Shown: piece by piece, positions 26,428-35,094 of the stretch | Layout: each line of letters begins with the position of its first letter | How positions within the stretch are numbered: position 1 is the stretch's first letter | From: Calditrichota bacterium | GTDB taxonomy: Bacteria; Zhuqueibacterota; Zhuqueibacteria; Zhuqueibacterales; Geothermadaptataceae | Length of the DNA: 64,000 bases | Direction: 5' to 3' | Assembly: GCA_008501765.1 (NCBI GenBank) | Contig: QQUE01000007.1 | Location: forward strand, 918,186 to 982,185 | Notes under the pieces: generated by a model | Told to the model about the DNA's origin: nothing | Databases searched by the model: none | The model's input: only the letters and a program-made list of their open reading frames with translations | Translations under genes and position numbers: made by a program

Positions 26428-28779
26428 ATGTCACTGAAAAAGGCCCAGTTGTTAATTTTTACGTCTTCACTTTTTTTCTCCCTAGCTTACGCGCAATATC
26501 CACAAAATTTGGACGTAAAAACAATTATGCAGGATCCGGATTCCTGGCTGGGCTCATTGCCAAAAAAGCCCTATTGGTCAGAAGACAGTAAAACCATTTA
26601 TTTTAAATGGAATCCGGAGAATGCCGATTCTGATTCACTTTATGCAATTTCGATCCGAGGTGGGATAGCAAAAAAAGTAACCGCCAAAGAACAGGCGCTT
26701 TTACCGGGCCGGAACGGGCATTTTTCAGATGACCAAAAATATAAAGTCTTCTCAAAAAATGGTGATATTTTCATTTTCAATTTGAAGAGGAACAAACTCG
26801 AACGAATCACCCGTTCTTTGGCAAATGAAAGCAATCCACGCTTCTCAATGGATCAGAAACGTGTAATCTTTCAGCGGGACAATGGACTGTTTTCCTGGAA
26901 CCGCCAGACCGGCAAAATTGCACAATTATTCGATATTAAATCTGCAGATAGCCCCACGGAAGATGTACCCCCGGTAGATCCACAGGAAAATTTCATCCAA
27001 TCCGAAGAACGTGAGCTCATGCAGGTACTGCGACAGCGGAAAGAACAAGAACGGCGCCGGAAAGAAAAGAAAAATGCAAACACAGCCATTCCAACTTTTT
27101 ATGTCGGTAATTTTCGTATTAATAATATCCAGCTTTCCCCTGATGAAAAATTCATCACATTAAATTTATCGCAGGAAAAAAGCCCTGGAAAAAATACGAA
27201 AATTCCAAATTACATCACGGAAAGCGGTTACACACAATCTGACGACAGACGGACAAAAGTCGGCTCAAAACAACGTGATTTCAAGTTGGCCTGCATCGAT
27301 ATTAAAAAGGATACACTTATTTTCGTTGCCAGTGACAGTTTACCGGGCATTCAAGATTTCCCCAAATTTTCATCACAGAATAAGAAAGAGGGCGATAACC
27401 GTACTGTCAACATTTGGGGACCATTTTGGAGCCACAAAACCAATCAGGCTTTTGTGGAAGTACGCTCACACGACAACAAAAGCCGCTGGCTGGCGTTGTT
27501 AAATCCGCAAACCGGAGAGCTGCAAAGCTTCGAGCACCAGCACGACGAAGCGTGGATCGGCGGCCCCGGCATTTCGTGGTGGAATGGCTCAGGTACGCAC
27601 GGCTGGCTGCCTGATGATAGCGGCATCTGGTTTTGCAGCGAGGAAAGTGGCTTCAGCCATCTTTATATTTACGATTTTAAAAAGGGCGAAAAAAAACAAC
27701 TCACAGCCGGGCAATATGAAATCTATAGCCCCCATCTTTCTCGCAATAAAAAATACTGGTATTTTAGTTCAAATGAAGAGCATCCGGGGGAACGCCATTT
27801 TTATCGCATGAATCTGGATGGCTCCAAAAAAGTGAAACTCACTTCCCTGCCCGGCCGCAATGACGGCTCCGTTTCACCGGATGGCAAACAGCTTCTCATT
27901 CGCAGATCATTCAGCAATCAGCCCTGGGAATTATATCTGCAGGAAGCAAAATCGGGCGGTAAAATACGAAGGTTGACTGAGTCCACCACCGAAAAATGGC
28001 AGCAGTACAACTGGCATGTGCCACAAATTGTTCGCATCCCGGCTAAAGACGGCAACCGGCCCTACGCCCGGCTCTATAAGCCACAAAATCCGAACGGCGC
28101 TGCCGTCCTTTTTGTCCACGGCGCTGGCTGGCTGCAAAATGCGCACAAATGGTGGTCGAGTTATTTCCGCGAGTACATGTTTCACAATCTGCTATTGGAA
28201 CGCGGCTACACTGTGCTGGATATCGATTTCCGCGGCAGCGCAGGCTACGGCCGCGATTGGCGTACGGCTATTTATCGCAGCATGGGCGACAAAGATCTCG
28301 AGGATTATGTCGATGGTGCCAAATGGCTGGTGGAAAAACACGGTATCGATGCGCGGCGAATCGGAATTTATGGCGGTTCCTACGGTGGATTTATCACACT
28401 CATGGCGCAATTTACCAAACCCGGTGTTTTTAAAAGCGGCGCTGCCCTGCGCCCCGTTACCGACTGGGCGCACTACAACCACGGTTATACTTCCAATATT
28501 TTAAATATCCCGCAGGCGGATACAACAGCATACCGCAGCAGCAGCCCCATTTATTTTGCTGAAGGATTGCAGGACAATCTGCTCATCTGCGTCGGTATGC
28601 TCGATCCCAATGTGCATTTTCAGGATGTCGTGCGCCTGTCGCAGCGGCTCATTGAGCTGGAAAAAGAAAACTGGGAAGTGGCGTTTTACCCCATGGAAGG
28701 GCACGGTTTCAAAGAAGCCAGTTCATGGACTGACGAATACCGCCGGATTTTCAAGTTGTTTGAGCAGACGTTGAAATAA
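26428..28779 (+). CDS. Exported S9-family (prolyl oligopeptidase/DPP-IV-like) serine peptidase
   Basis: The 783-residue protein has a signal peptide (MSLKKAQLLIFTSSLFF, cleavage after LAYA). Residues about 25-530 form a WD40/TolB-like beta-propeller with repeats such as PRFSMDQKRVIFQRD and PDGKQLLIRRSF. The C-terminal alpha/beta hydrolase domain has the nucleophile Ser651 in GIYGGSYGGF, Asp726 in GMLDPNVHF and His759 in EGHGFKEA. It would cut dipeptides or short peptides in the periplasm or outside the cell. A lysine/arginine-rich segment around residues 205-225 (RQRKEQERRRKEKK) is an unusual charged insertion in the propeller. AAGGA lies about 10 nt before the ATG. Confidence 0.93.
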   Translation: MSLKKAQLLIFTSSLFFSLAYAQYPQNLDVKTIMQDPDSWLGSLPKKPYWSEDSKTIYFKWNPENADSDSLYAISIRGGIAKKVTAKEQALLPGRNGHFSDDQKYKVFSKNGDIFIFNLKRNKLERITRSLANESNPRFSMDQKRVIFQRDNGLFSWNRQTGKIAQLFDIKSADSPTEDVPPVDPQENFIQSEERELMQVLRQRKEQERRRKEKKNANTAIPTFYVGNFRINNIQLSPDEKFITLNLSQEKSPGKNTKIPNYITESGYTQSDDRRTKVGSKQRDFKLACIDIKKDTLIFVASDSLPGIQDFPKFSSQNKKEGDNRTVNIWGPFWSHKTNQAFVEVRSHDNKSRWLALLNPQTGELQSFEHQHDEAWIGGPGISWWNGSGTHGWLPDDSGIWFCSEESGFSHLYIYDFKKGEKKQLTAGQYEIYSPHLSRNKKYWYFSSNEEHPGERHFYRMNLDGSKKVKLTSLPGRNDGSVSPDGKQLLIRRSFSNQPWELYLQEAKSGGKIRRLTESTTEKWQQYNWHVPQIVRIPAKDGNRPYARLYKPQNPNGAAVLFVHGAGWLQNAHKWWSSYFREYMFHNLLLERGYTVLDIDFRGSAGYGRDWRTAIYRSMGDKDLEDYVDGAKWLVEKHGIDARRIGIYGGSYGGFITLMAQFTKPGVFKSGAALRPVTDWAHYNHGYTSNILNIPQADTTAYRSSSPIYFAEGLQDNLLICVGMLDPNVHFQDVVRLSQRLIELEKENWEVAFYPMEGHGFKEASSWTDEYRRIFKLFEQTLK

Positions 28780-28852
28780 GGTTTTGCTTGTATAAATAGA
28801 AGTAGTCGGGGATTTTCGGACATTGCTTTAAGTGATCGATAGTATTAATTTA

Positions 28853-29120
28853 TTGATTGTGCCTTTAGCTCCGCGGTTTTTTTCTTAAACGGCCTTCGAA
28901 AAATGGCGTTAAGAACTTTTTGAGAATTTCCGTTAAGAATCATTTATTGTTTGAGCGCAGCGAGTTTAAAATGATTTAGGAAATTCTCAAAAAGTTTAGC
29001 CGATTTTTCGTCAGCCTTGATTTTTTTGTTTCTTTTTTGATCAAGCAAAAAAGAAAATGCACAACACATTAAAAAATTTTGCAATTAGATTAAGTACACC
29101 GGAGCTAAGGTCACAATCAA
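28853..29120. mobile_element. 268-bp inverted-repeat element (MITE-like), no coding capacity
   Basis: The ends, 28853-28873 and 29100-29120, are inverted repeats that match at 19 of 21 positions (TTGATTGTG...TTAGCTCCG). Inside is a perfect 18-bp inverted repeat, AACTTTTTGAGAATTTCC at 28914-28931 with its complement at 28979-28996. The match continues outward imperfectly through CGAAAAAT. The region has no coding frame. It sits between the S9 peptidase and an IS3 remnant, which suggests a non-autonomous element or the end of a larger one. Confidence 0.6.
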
Positions 29121-29153
29121 TTAATTTATTCATCATAAACCAGGAGCCTATCG

Positions 29154-29647
29154 ATGCGAAAACAACGCCGAAATCCCTCACCGTCCTTCAAAGCTAAAGT
29201 AGCCCATGCCGCTTTAAAATGTAACAAGACATTATCTGACCTATCAGCCAACTAAAGACGCCACGCCAATCAAATCACACTATGGAAGATGCAACTCACA
29301 ACCGAAACAGCTGACTTATTTCAGCACGGCGCAGGCAAATCCACTTCAGATGCTGAAAAAGACAAGCTGCACTTCAACTTACCTATGAATGGCAGCCGTC
29401 GTCTTCGTGATGAACTCAAAGATGACGGGTTCTTCGTTGGTCGTGATTATGTTCGTCATTTAATGCGCGAAATGGGTATAAAAGCAATTTATCCACGTGT
29501 TCGAACCACGCATCCAGGCAAAGGACACAAAATTTATCCATAACTTTTACGGGGCTTGACCATTGACAGGCCCAATCAGGTTTGGGCAGAAAAACTCCGG
29601 ATCAGGTGTATTTCGAATACTGCCGGGCACGATTGGAAGCGGCTTAA
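29154..29647 (+). pseudogene. IS3-family transposase remnant (orfA and orfB pieces, internal deletions)
   Basis: From ATG 29154 the frame reads MRKQRRNPSPSFKAKVAHAA, the typical orfA N-terminus, then an in-frame TAA at 29253, then NQITLWKMQL and GAGKST from the orfA helix region. After KDKLH it jumps to orfB: NGSRRLRDELKDDGFFVGRD, VRHLMREMGIKAIYP, GHKIYP, another TAA at 29541-29543, and LLRGLTIDRPNQVWAE. In a shifted frame the orfB C-terminus follows at once, KTPDQVYFEYCRARLEAA with TAA at 29645-29647. The DDE catalytic core is absent and total length is about 0.5 kb against about 1.2 kb for an intact copy, so this copy is inactive. Confidence 0.9.
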
Positions 29648-29809
29648 CAAAAAAGATTCAATTAGATATTATGTGTATTTTTCTTCTCTTGTGTTGTTTT
29701 AATATATCCAATGGTGTTGTTTGCCAACACAAATGAATGAAAAAAAGCAATTGAACAAATCGGAAAGATCACTTATAAAACATGAAAAACAGTCCTACAA
29801 ACCCACCAT

Positions 29810-30351
29810 CTTGCATTGGCAACTGGATTGCTTTTTGTCCGGTTTTCACGTCCCGCTGCTGAAATTCTGGTTCGTGAAAACGCGCTCATTTCACCATACA
29901 AAGAAATTACGGGTTTGGTGTTCCCCACAACAAACGCACGGCGTAACCAGCTGTTGACTTATCTGCACGGCTCACTTTAAGTCGTACCGAAAAGGATGAA
30001 ACTGGGGAGTCAAAACGCAAATTCCACCCGTCAGGACTCGAACATGATCAGGTCGCCGTTTTCCCGCTCACCAGAACAATCGTGCACCCGATCGATGAAA
30101 ACAGCCCGTTTAACAGCACAAATGAAAAACTGCTCGCGGACTCTAATGCGGAAATACTCATTCTCCTTTCTGCATTTGATGAAACATTCTCAGCCACTGT
30201 GCACACGCGCACATCATATAAATACAACGAGATCGTTTGGGGGAAGAAATTTGACTTCACCAGGCAAGTGGCAACTGAACCGATGTTTTTGCACGGTTTT
30301 TTTCGAAAAGTGCGCAATTTTTTATGCATTTATGGTTGGTGCAGGTATTAA
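29810..30351 (+). pseudogene. Frameshifted inward-rectifier K+ channel (KirBac-type) pseudogene, N-terminus lost
   Basis: Two frames together give the second half of a bacterial Kir channel. Frame one (29810-29977) reads the end of the inner helix and the first cytoplasmic strands: LALATGLLFVRFSRPAAEIL, VRENALISPYKEITGLVF, NARRNQLL. Frame two (about 29950-30351) continues with ARLTLSRTEKDETGES, TRTIVHPIDENSPFN, LSAFDETFSATVHTRTSY and YNEIVWGKKF. These are characteristic Kir cytoplasmic-domain motifs. The pore and first membrane helix are missing, although ATG 29782 reading MKNSPTNPPS may be a relic of the N-terminus. The end runs out of similarity after about 30265. It lies next to the IS3 remnant, which may have caused the decay. 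Confidence 0.85.
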
Positions 30352-30426
30352 TAGAGTAAGAAAATCCACAGAATCTTAAAAGGATTCTCATTGCCGGGAA
30401 GCTATTAACATTGCACGGATAGCAAA

Positions 30427-31683
30427 ATGAAAAAGATTTTAATTTTAGGTACCGCATCGCTCGTTCTCCTCATTTTTGCGACATTTACAGCAAATGCTCA
30501 GATAGAAAAAGGAAGTTGGGGCGGCGGACTAAACCTTGGCGCACAAAAGGGCTTCGGCCCACAAAGCTATCCCATGGGGATCGGTTTTGAGGCGCTATTA
30601 TCGTATAAACTTTCTCGCAACTTAACACTAACGGGTGTCGGTGGCTACCGGCCAATTCGGGAAAAATTATCAGACAATAATATCAGTTCTACCAAACTGG
30701 CTTTCAGTGATTTGTTAGTGGAATATGACATAGCTAAATTAAGCAACATGACACCATTTCTTGCAGCGGGTGGTGGTTTGTATAGTGTTGGTTTCATCAC
30801 CGCTAATGCAGATCGACTTCAGCTCGCCGCAGAAGGTGCCTTTGGTTTTGGCATTCGGAGTTTTATCGGTCCACAAATGGCCTTTAAACTTGCTGTTATG
30901 AATAAAATAACCGCCGACGGGATTCGTGAAGATAAACAAAAATCGTATCTAACCTCAACACTTGGGCTGACGTATTATTTTAATAACAAAACAGCTTTGG
31001 ATGATGAAAATCTCTTCACGAACGAAGATATCGAAGATCTTCCAATTGAGGGCGATCTTGCAGCAACGCCGTCACAACTGGTTGAATATTCTCGTAATTT
31101 GGATAGCAACGAAGATTTTCAGGCTTTGCTGAATTCCGAAAATCCGCCTGAAGAAATCCAGGAATACAAAAAGCTGCAAGAGCGCGTTAACAAGTTAATT
31201 GAACTAATTTCCCAGAAGGACATGGAGATTTCTGACCTGAAGCATTCTATATTAGGTGAGGATGCAACATCCAGCGATTATGCAAACTATGACAGCGACT
31301 CCAATGCACAAGTCGAATTTACTTACGCTTATGAGGATGGTCTGTATAAATTTTATAGCCGCCGCTACGATGACGCCATAGAGGTATTTTCATCTTTAAT
31401 TCAAAATTACCCGAACCACTACCTAATTGGCAATTGCAATTATTGGCTCGGTGAAGCCTATTTTTCGATTGGTGACTTTTCACAATCGATTATGTCACTT
31501 GATCAGGTTCTGGCCGATGCAGGTGCAATTAAACGTGACGATGCGTTGTATATGATGGGACGTTCGTACAAAGAGTTAGGGCAATTAGATAAAGCCCGTG
31601 AAGCCTTTGGCCGTGTAATCAATGAATATCCAAAAAGTGAATTTGTCAGTAAATCCCTCGAAGTGCTCAGTAATTTAAGATAA
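30427..31683 (+). CDS. Outer-membrane beta-barrel fused to a CpoB/YbgF-like TPR domain
   Basis: The 418-residue protein has a clear signal peptide (cleavage after TANA, about residue 24). Residues about 27-190 look like a small outer-membrane barrel: alternating hydrophobic strands such as WGGGLNLGAQ, LTLTGVGGYRP and FLAAGGGLYSVGF, with an aromatic-rich last strand LTSTLGLTYYF. A linker with acidic residues and a short coiled coil (about 245-275, QEYKKLQERVNKLIELI) leads to at least two TPR units (about 300-418), including YNYxWLGEAYFSIGDF-like NYWLGEAYFSIGDFSQSI and DALYMMGRSYKELGQLDKA. The TPR part resembles the C-terminus of CpoB/YbgF, which works with the Tol-Pal system. A tol operon is not in view. 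A terminator follows. Confidence 0.75.
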   Translation: MKKILILGTASLVLLIFATFTANAQIEKGSWGGGLNLGAQKGFGPQSYPMGIGFEALLSYKLSRNLTLTGVGGYRPIREKLSDNNISSTKLAFSDLLVEYDIAKLSNMTPFLAAGGGLYSVGFITANADRLQLAAEGAFGFGIRSFIGPQMAFKLAVMNKITADGIREDKQKSYLTSTLGLTYYFNNKTALDDENLFTNEDIEDLPIEGDLAATPSQLVEYSRNLDSNEDFQALLNSENPPEEIQEYKKLQERVNKLIELISQKDMEISDLKHSILGEDATSSDYANYDSDSNAQVEFTYAYEDGLYKFYSRRYDDAIEVFSSLIQNYPNHYLIGNCNYWLGEAYFSIGDFSQSIMSLDQVLADAGAIKRDDALYMMGRSYKELGQLDKAREAFGRVINEYPKSEFVSKSLEVLSNLR

Positions 31684-31716
31684 TTTACTCGCTTCGTTTT
31701 CGTTGCTCCGGTAGCA

Positions 31717-31747
31717 GGCTATGATATTCAGGATCATGGCCTTTTTT
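31717..31747 (+). terminator. Rho-independent terminator of the barrel-TPR gene
   Basis: A 9-bp stem (GGCTATGAT at 31717-31725 with ATCATGGCC at 31733-31741, one G-U pair) with a 7-nt loop is followed by six T residues at 31742-31747. It starts 34 bp after the stop codon. Confidence 0.8.
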
Positions 31748-32182
31748 CTACAAGATTTTCTCCTTTTCATTTCCCCATTTAACCTGCTTTATTCACAAAT
31801 ATTTTTTAAATTATTCTTAACCTTTTGATAATTAGATATTTGAGATAAGACGATGAGAAACTAAGTTATCTATTAAAATTAGCTCTCACACAGCCACGGA
31901 GTTCACAAAATTATGATTTTATAAGTATTTAAATATTTTTTTGTGGATTTAGTGCCCTTGTGTGCGAATTATTCAGGTTAACATTCTCACCTTCAAAATC
32001 TACAATTTGTAAACATCCCTATCACATAAAATTTAGGGTTAGACGGTAATTTTCGATCCAAGGGAATAAAATATCTGAATTCGATGGATCAATGGCGTTG
32101 ATTGCAGGGTATGAATTTGATACGATGGTGGGAATCCCGCACCAAAAAAGCAAAAAATGATGATGCGGGACAGAATTAATTA
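31748..32182. other. Non-coding spacer between convergent genes
   Basis: This 435-bp AT-rich region lies between the barrel-TPR gene and the 3' end of the polysaccharide locus. A 7-bp inverted repeat (TCCCGCA near 32132 with TGCGGGA near 32164, long AT-rich loop) lies just beyond the last polysaccharide gene and might end its transcript, but it has no clear U-tract. I see no gene. Confidence 0.45.
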
Positions 32183-33292
32183 TTAGATTTTTACAGCCAA
32201 TTTCACAGCATCAGCGACGCGCTGAATTTGCTCTTCAGTTAATTCCGGGAAGAGTGGCAGGCTTATTATGCACTTTGCGGATCGTTCTGCTTCCGGAAAC
32301 TGACCACGTGCGATATTCATATTTGAATATGCTGGTTGTAAATGCAATGGAACCGGGTAATGAATTCCGGCGCCAATCCCTTTCTCATTTAACTCGGCAA
32401 GAACGCGATCACGATTTGGCACTTCGATCACATAAAGATGATAAACGGCTTCAACATCTTCCCGCTCACCAGGGATGATGACTTCCGGCGTATCGGAAAA
32501 AAATTCATTATAGCGTTTGGCATGCGCTCGACGTTTCTCTGTCCAGTGATCAAGATGGCGCAATTTCGTGTTCAAAATAGCCGCTTGCAATGCATCACAG
32601 CGGTGGTTGTACCCTTCGATGCTATGCTCATATTTTGTCAGCCGACCATGATTTCGCAGCCTGACGGCATTTTCAGCAAATTTAGCATCATTTGTAACGA
32701 TTGCCCCGGCATCGCCAAAGGCGCCAAGGTTTTTTCCGGGATAAAAACTAAAGCAGGCAGCTTTTCCCAGGCTACCAATTCTCTTTCCTTTATAACGGGC
32801 GCCATGCGCTTGCGCGGCATCTTCTACCACAAAAAGATCATGCTGCCGGGCAATTTGATTAATGGCGTCCATTTCTGCCGGATGACCGAAAATATGAACT
32901 GGTAAAATGGCTTTCGTTTTTTCTGTGATGGCATTTTCCAGCGCCTGAATATCCATCGTTCGCGTAAACGGATCAATATCAACAAAGCGAATGGTTGCGC
33001 CGGTGTGGGAGATTGCCTCAGAGGTGGCGATGAATGTATTGACAACCGTGATTACTTCATCCCCGGGGCCAATTCCCAAGCCTTTTAATGCCAGAAACAG
33101 AGCATCTGTCCCGTTTGAAACGGCAATACAATGCTCAGCTTCACAATATTCAGCAAAGGACTTTTCAAAATCCTGCAAATACTTGCCACCAATAAAAGCT
33201 GTATTTTCAATTACTTCAGCGACTATACCATCAATTTCTTCACGGATCGAAGCATACTGCGCTTTTAAATCTACTAAAGGTATTTTTTTCAT
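32183..33292 (-). CDS. DegT/DnrJ/EryC1/StrS-family sugar aminotransferase (WbpE-like)
   Basis: The 369-residue PLP enzyme transfers an amino group to a keto-sugar nucleotide. The N-terminus MKKIPLVDLKAQYASI and TAFIGGKYLQDFE are typical of the WbpE/FdtB/ArnB group. AVSNGTDALFLALKGLGIG binds the phosphate, VEDAAQAHGARYKG holds the PLP-pyridine Asp, and SFYPGKNLGAFGDAG carries the lysine that forms the internal aldimine. ATG 33292 is chosen since AGGG lies 7 nt upstream; further starts overlap that site. With the neighbouring dehydrogenase and acetyltransferase it fits the 3-amination step in UDP-2,3-diacetamido-2,3-dideoxy-glucuronate synthesis. It is the last gene of the minus-strand polysaccharide locus. 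Confidence 0.9.
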   Translation of the reverse strand: MKKIPLVDLKAQYASIREEIDGIVAEVIENTAFIGGKYLQDFEKSFAEYCEAEHCIAVSNGTDALFLALKGLGIGPGDEVITVVNTFIATSEAISHTGATIRFVDIDPFTRTMDIQALENAITEKTKAILPVHIFGHPAEMDAINQIARQHDLFVVEDAAQAHGARYKGKRIGSLGKAACFSFYPGKNLGAFGDAGAIVTNDAKFAENAVRLRNHGRLTKYEHSIEGYNHRCDALQAAILNTKLRHLDHWTEKRRAHAKRYNEFFSDTPEVIIPGEREDVEAVYHLYVIEVPNRDRVLAELNEKGIGAGIHYPVPLHLQPAYSNMNIARGQFPEAERSAKCIISLPLFPELTEEQIQRVADAVKLAVKI

Positions 33293-33380
33293 ATTCATCC
33301 CTGATCGAAAAAATGTACACATTATTACTTAAGGTCATTCAATTATAGAGAACAATTCCCTGTTTTTGCTTCCTAAATTA

Positions 33381-34343
33381 TCAGATAAACAAAGCGATAC
33401 CCAGCAATCCGAACGCAACTGTAACCGAATAAAGCAACATCACGGCTTGCGGTTCTGTTACACGAATTACTGAAGCGACGTAAAATTTTAAAGAGACATA
33501 TTTCATTGTCGGAGGCGATTCAATCGTCCCATCATTGCGTACTTTTCCAAATTTAACCAACGGTACTCTTCGCAATTTGAGTGTCCAAAAATCCAAAATA
33601 TAATTTATTGTGTGGGGCAAAACGATGATAAATCCAAAGAGCTCCATGCGGTTCATCACCAGATAAGTACCCAGGGCACCCCCAAGAAAATAGGTCCCGA
33701 TATTACCCAGTAAAATTCGTGCAGGAAATTTATTGAACCACATAAATGCAATCAACGCCGGAACCATTGGCGCTAAAATTACTAAATTCCCCAAACCACC
33801 CGCGATGTATGAATGAACACCGACGAAAATAAAAAGCAGGGTGCTCAAGCCGCCGGACAGCCCGTTGTAGCCAGCGTGCACATTAATTAAATTGGCGACG
33901 ACCATAATATAAAATGGCACGAATAACCACCGATAAAAGGTACCCAGTTCCAGGTCCGTAAAAATGAGGCCAAGTGATGTTCCTTCGGCGAGAGAAGATG
34001 CAGGCAAAGCAAGTACAAATAAGATAAATACTTTATCGTATCGCATTTTAAAGCCCATCAGATCGTCGGCTAAACCATAAAGGCCAAACACAAATGCGAC
34101 GAAATAGTATTGCAATAGTTTTCCAACATCTGGTGCGCTAAATTGCGCAATGGTCAGAGCGATAAGTGTCGCCGCCATAATCGCCAGCCCACCCATGGTC
34201 GGAATTTCCGGGCGATTTGGTTTATACATGTCCTTTACAACATATCCGGCTTGAAATGCTTTTTTTATGAGCAATTTGGTGAGGCCAATACCCAATACAA
34301 ACGAAAGTATTGAGATAAAAAGGATATCTCCTGTCAGATTCAT
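33381..34343 (-). CDS. Polyprenyl-phosphate GlcNAc-1-phosphate transferase, archaeal/eukaryal-like GPT type
   Basis: The 320-residue protein has about ten membrane segments and belongs to the MraY/WecA/DPAGT1 superfamily, which starts glycan assembly by moving a sugar phosphate to a polyprenyl phosphate. Visible motifs are VKDMYKPNRPEIPTMGGLAI after the first helix, YGLADDLMGFKMRYDK with the catalytic Asp pair, INVHAGYNGLSGGLS, LLGNIGTYFLGGALG, and PHTINYILDF. The AGxNGL form and the DMxKPxRP-x-GG start look more like archaeal AglH and eukaryal GPT than bacterial WecA. ATG 34343 is chosen because AAGGA lies 7 nt upstream. No WcaJ/WbaP-type initiating transferase was seen, so this is the likely initiating enzyme of the locus. 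Confidence 0.85.
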   Translation of the reverse strand: MNLTGDILFISILSFVLGIGLTKLLIKKAFQAGYVVKDMYKPNRPEIPTMGGLAIMAATLIALTIAQFSAPDVGKLLQYYFVAFVFGLYGLADDLMGFKMRYDKVFILFVLALPASSLAEGTSLGLIFTDLELGTFYRWLFVPFYIMVVANLINVHAGYNGLSGGLSTLLFIFVGVHSYIAGGLGNLVILAPMVPALIAFMWFNKFPARILLGNIGTYFLGGALGTYLVMNRMELFGFIIVLPHTINYILDFWTLKLRRVPLVKFGKVRNDGTIESPPTMKYVSLKFYVASVIRVTEPQAVMLLYSVTVAFGLLGIALFI

Positions 34344-34422
34344 GATGCAGTCCTTGTTGCAGTGCACGTACGTAGTAGATCCCAGCAAGAAATCACCCCA
34401 AATTCATACTTGCTGATGTCAA

Positions 34423-35094
34423 TTAATATACAAGTTCCAAAGTGTCTTTATAGCGCAATTGGCTTCGTAATTTTATTTTTTGAGCAGGATTGCCAACGAC
34501 CACAGCGTCTGGTTCGACATCGTGTTTTACAACACTGCCGGCGCCGATTAAACATCCTGCACCCAACTCCACACCGGGTAAAATTGTCGCGTTTGCCCCG
34601 ATGATTACATTTTCATTTATAACAGGGCCTTGCAGACGATTTTTTACATCTTTTCCCAGTGGAAAATCTGCATTTGTCAGCACTACATTTGGCCCAAGCC
34701 AGGCCCCTTTTTTTATTATAGTAAATTCAGGAATGAACGCCTGTGAATGAATTCGAACATCATCTTCAATTACAACCTGGTGCTCGACCACGGTTTTTGA
34801 GCCTATTGAAACATTATTTCCAATTGTGCAAAGTTCGCGAATTTGCACTCCGTGCCCGGTTTGAAAATGTGCCCCGATAGTCGTCCCGGCATAAATCACC
34901 GTGTGACTGCGAATATAACAATCATCCCCAATTTTTAATTTGAGATCAGGATCCGCATTTTTTGGAGGAATCCCAAGCAAACAATAGGGCTCCACAAATT
35001 GATTCTCCTGAATTGTCAGAGAATTCCCAATGTGGATTAACCCGTTCTTTTGCAATTTATTCTCTTCATCAAACGGGTGTGGCATGTTATGCAT
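34423..35094 (-). CDS. Left-handed beta-helix (hexapeptide) acyltransferase, WbpD-like
   Basis: The 223-residue protein consists mainly of hexapeptide repeats, for example IGDDCYIRSHTVIYAGTTIG, IGNNVSIGSKTVVEHQVVI and VIIGANATILPGVELGAGCL, ending in the standard PDAVVVGNPAQKIK. Such enzymes form trimers and acetylate amino sugars with acetyl-CoA. Position next to a Gfo/Idh dehydrogenase and a WbpE-like aminotransferase points to the 3-N-acetyl step of UDP-diacetamido-uronate synthesis. ATG 35094 overlaps the upstream stop codon by 8 bases (ATGCATAA) and has GGAG 9 nt before it, indicating translational coupling. Starts at 35109 and 35127 would extend further into the preceding gene. Confidence 0.85.
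   Translation of the reverse strand: MHNMPHPFDEENKLQKNGLIHIGNSLTIQENQFVEPYCLLGIPPKNADPDLKLKIGDDCYIRSHTVIYAGTTIGAHFQTGHGVQIRELCTIGNNVSIGSKTVVEHQVVIEDDVRIHSQAFIPEFTIIKKGAWLGPNVVLTNADFPLGKDVKNRLQGPVINENVIIGANATILPGVELGAGCLIGAGSVVKHDVEPDAVVVGNPAQKIKLRSQLRYKDTLELVY

Noticed and set aside
26150-26437. 95-codon frame between the dehydrogenase and S9 peptidase genes
   Set aside because: It starts within the terminator hairpin and overlaps the start of the S9 gene; no domain and no ribosome-binding site.
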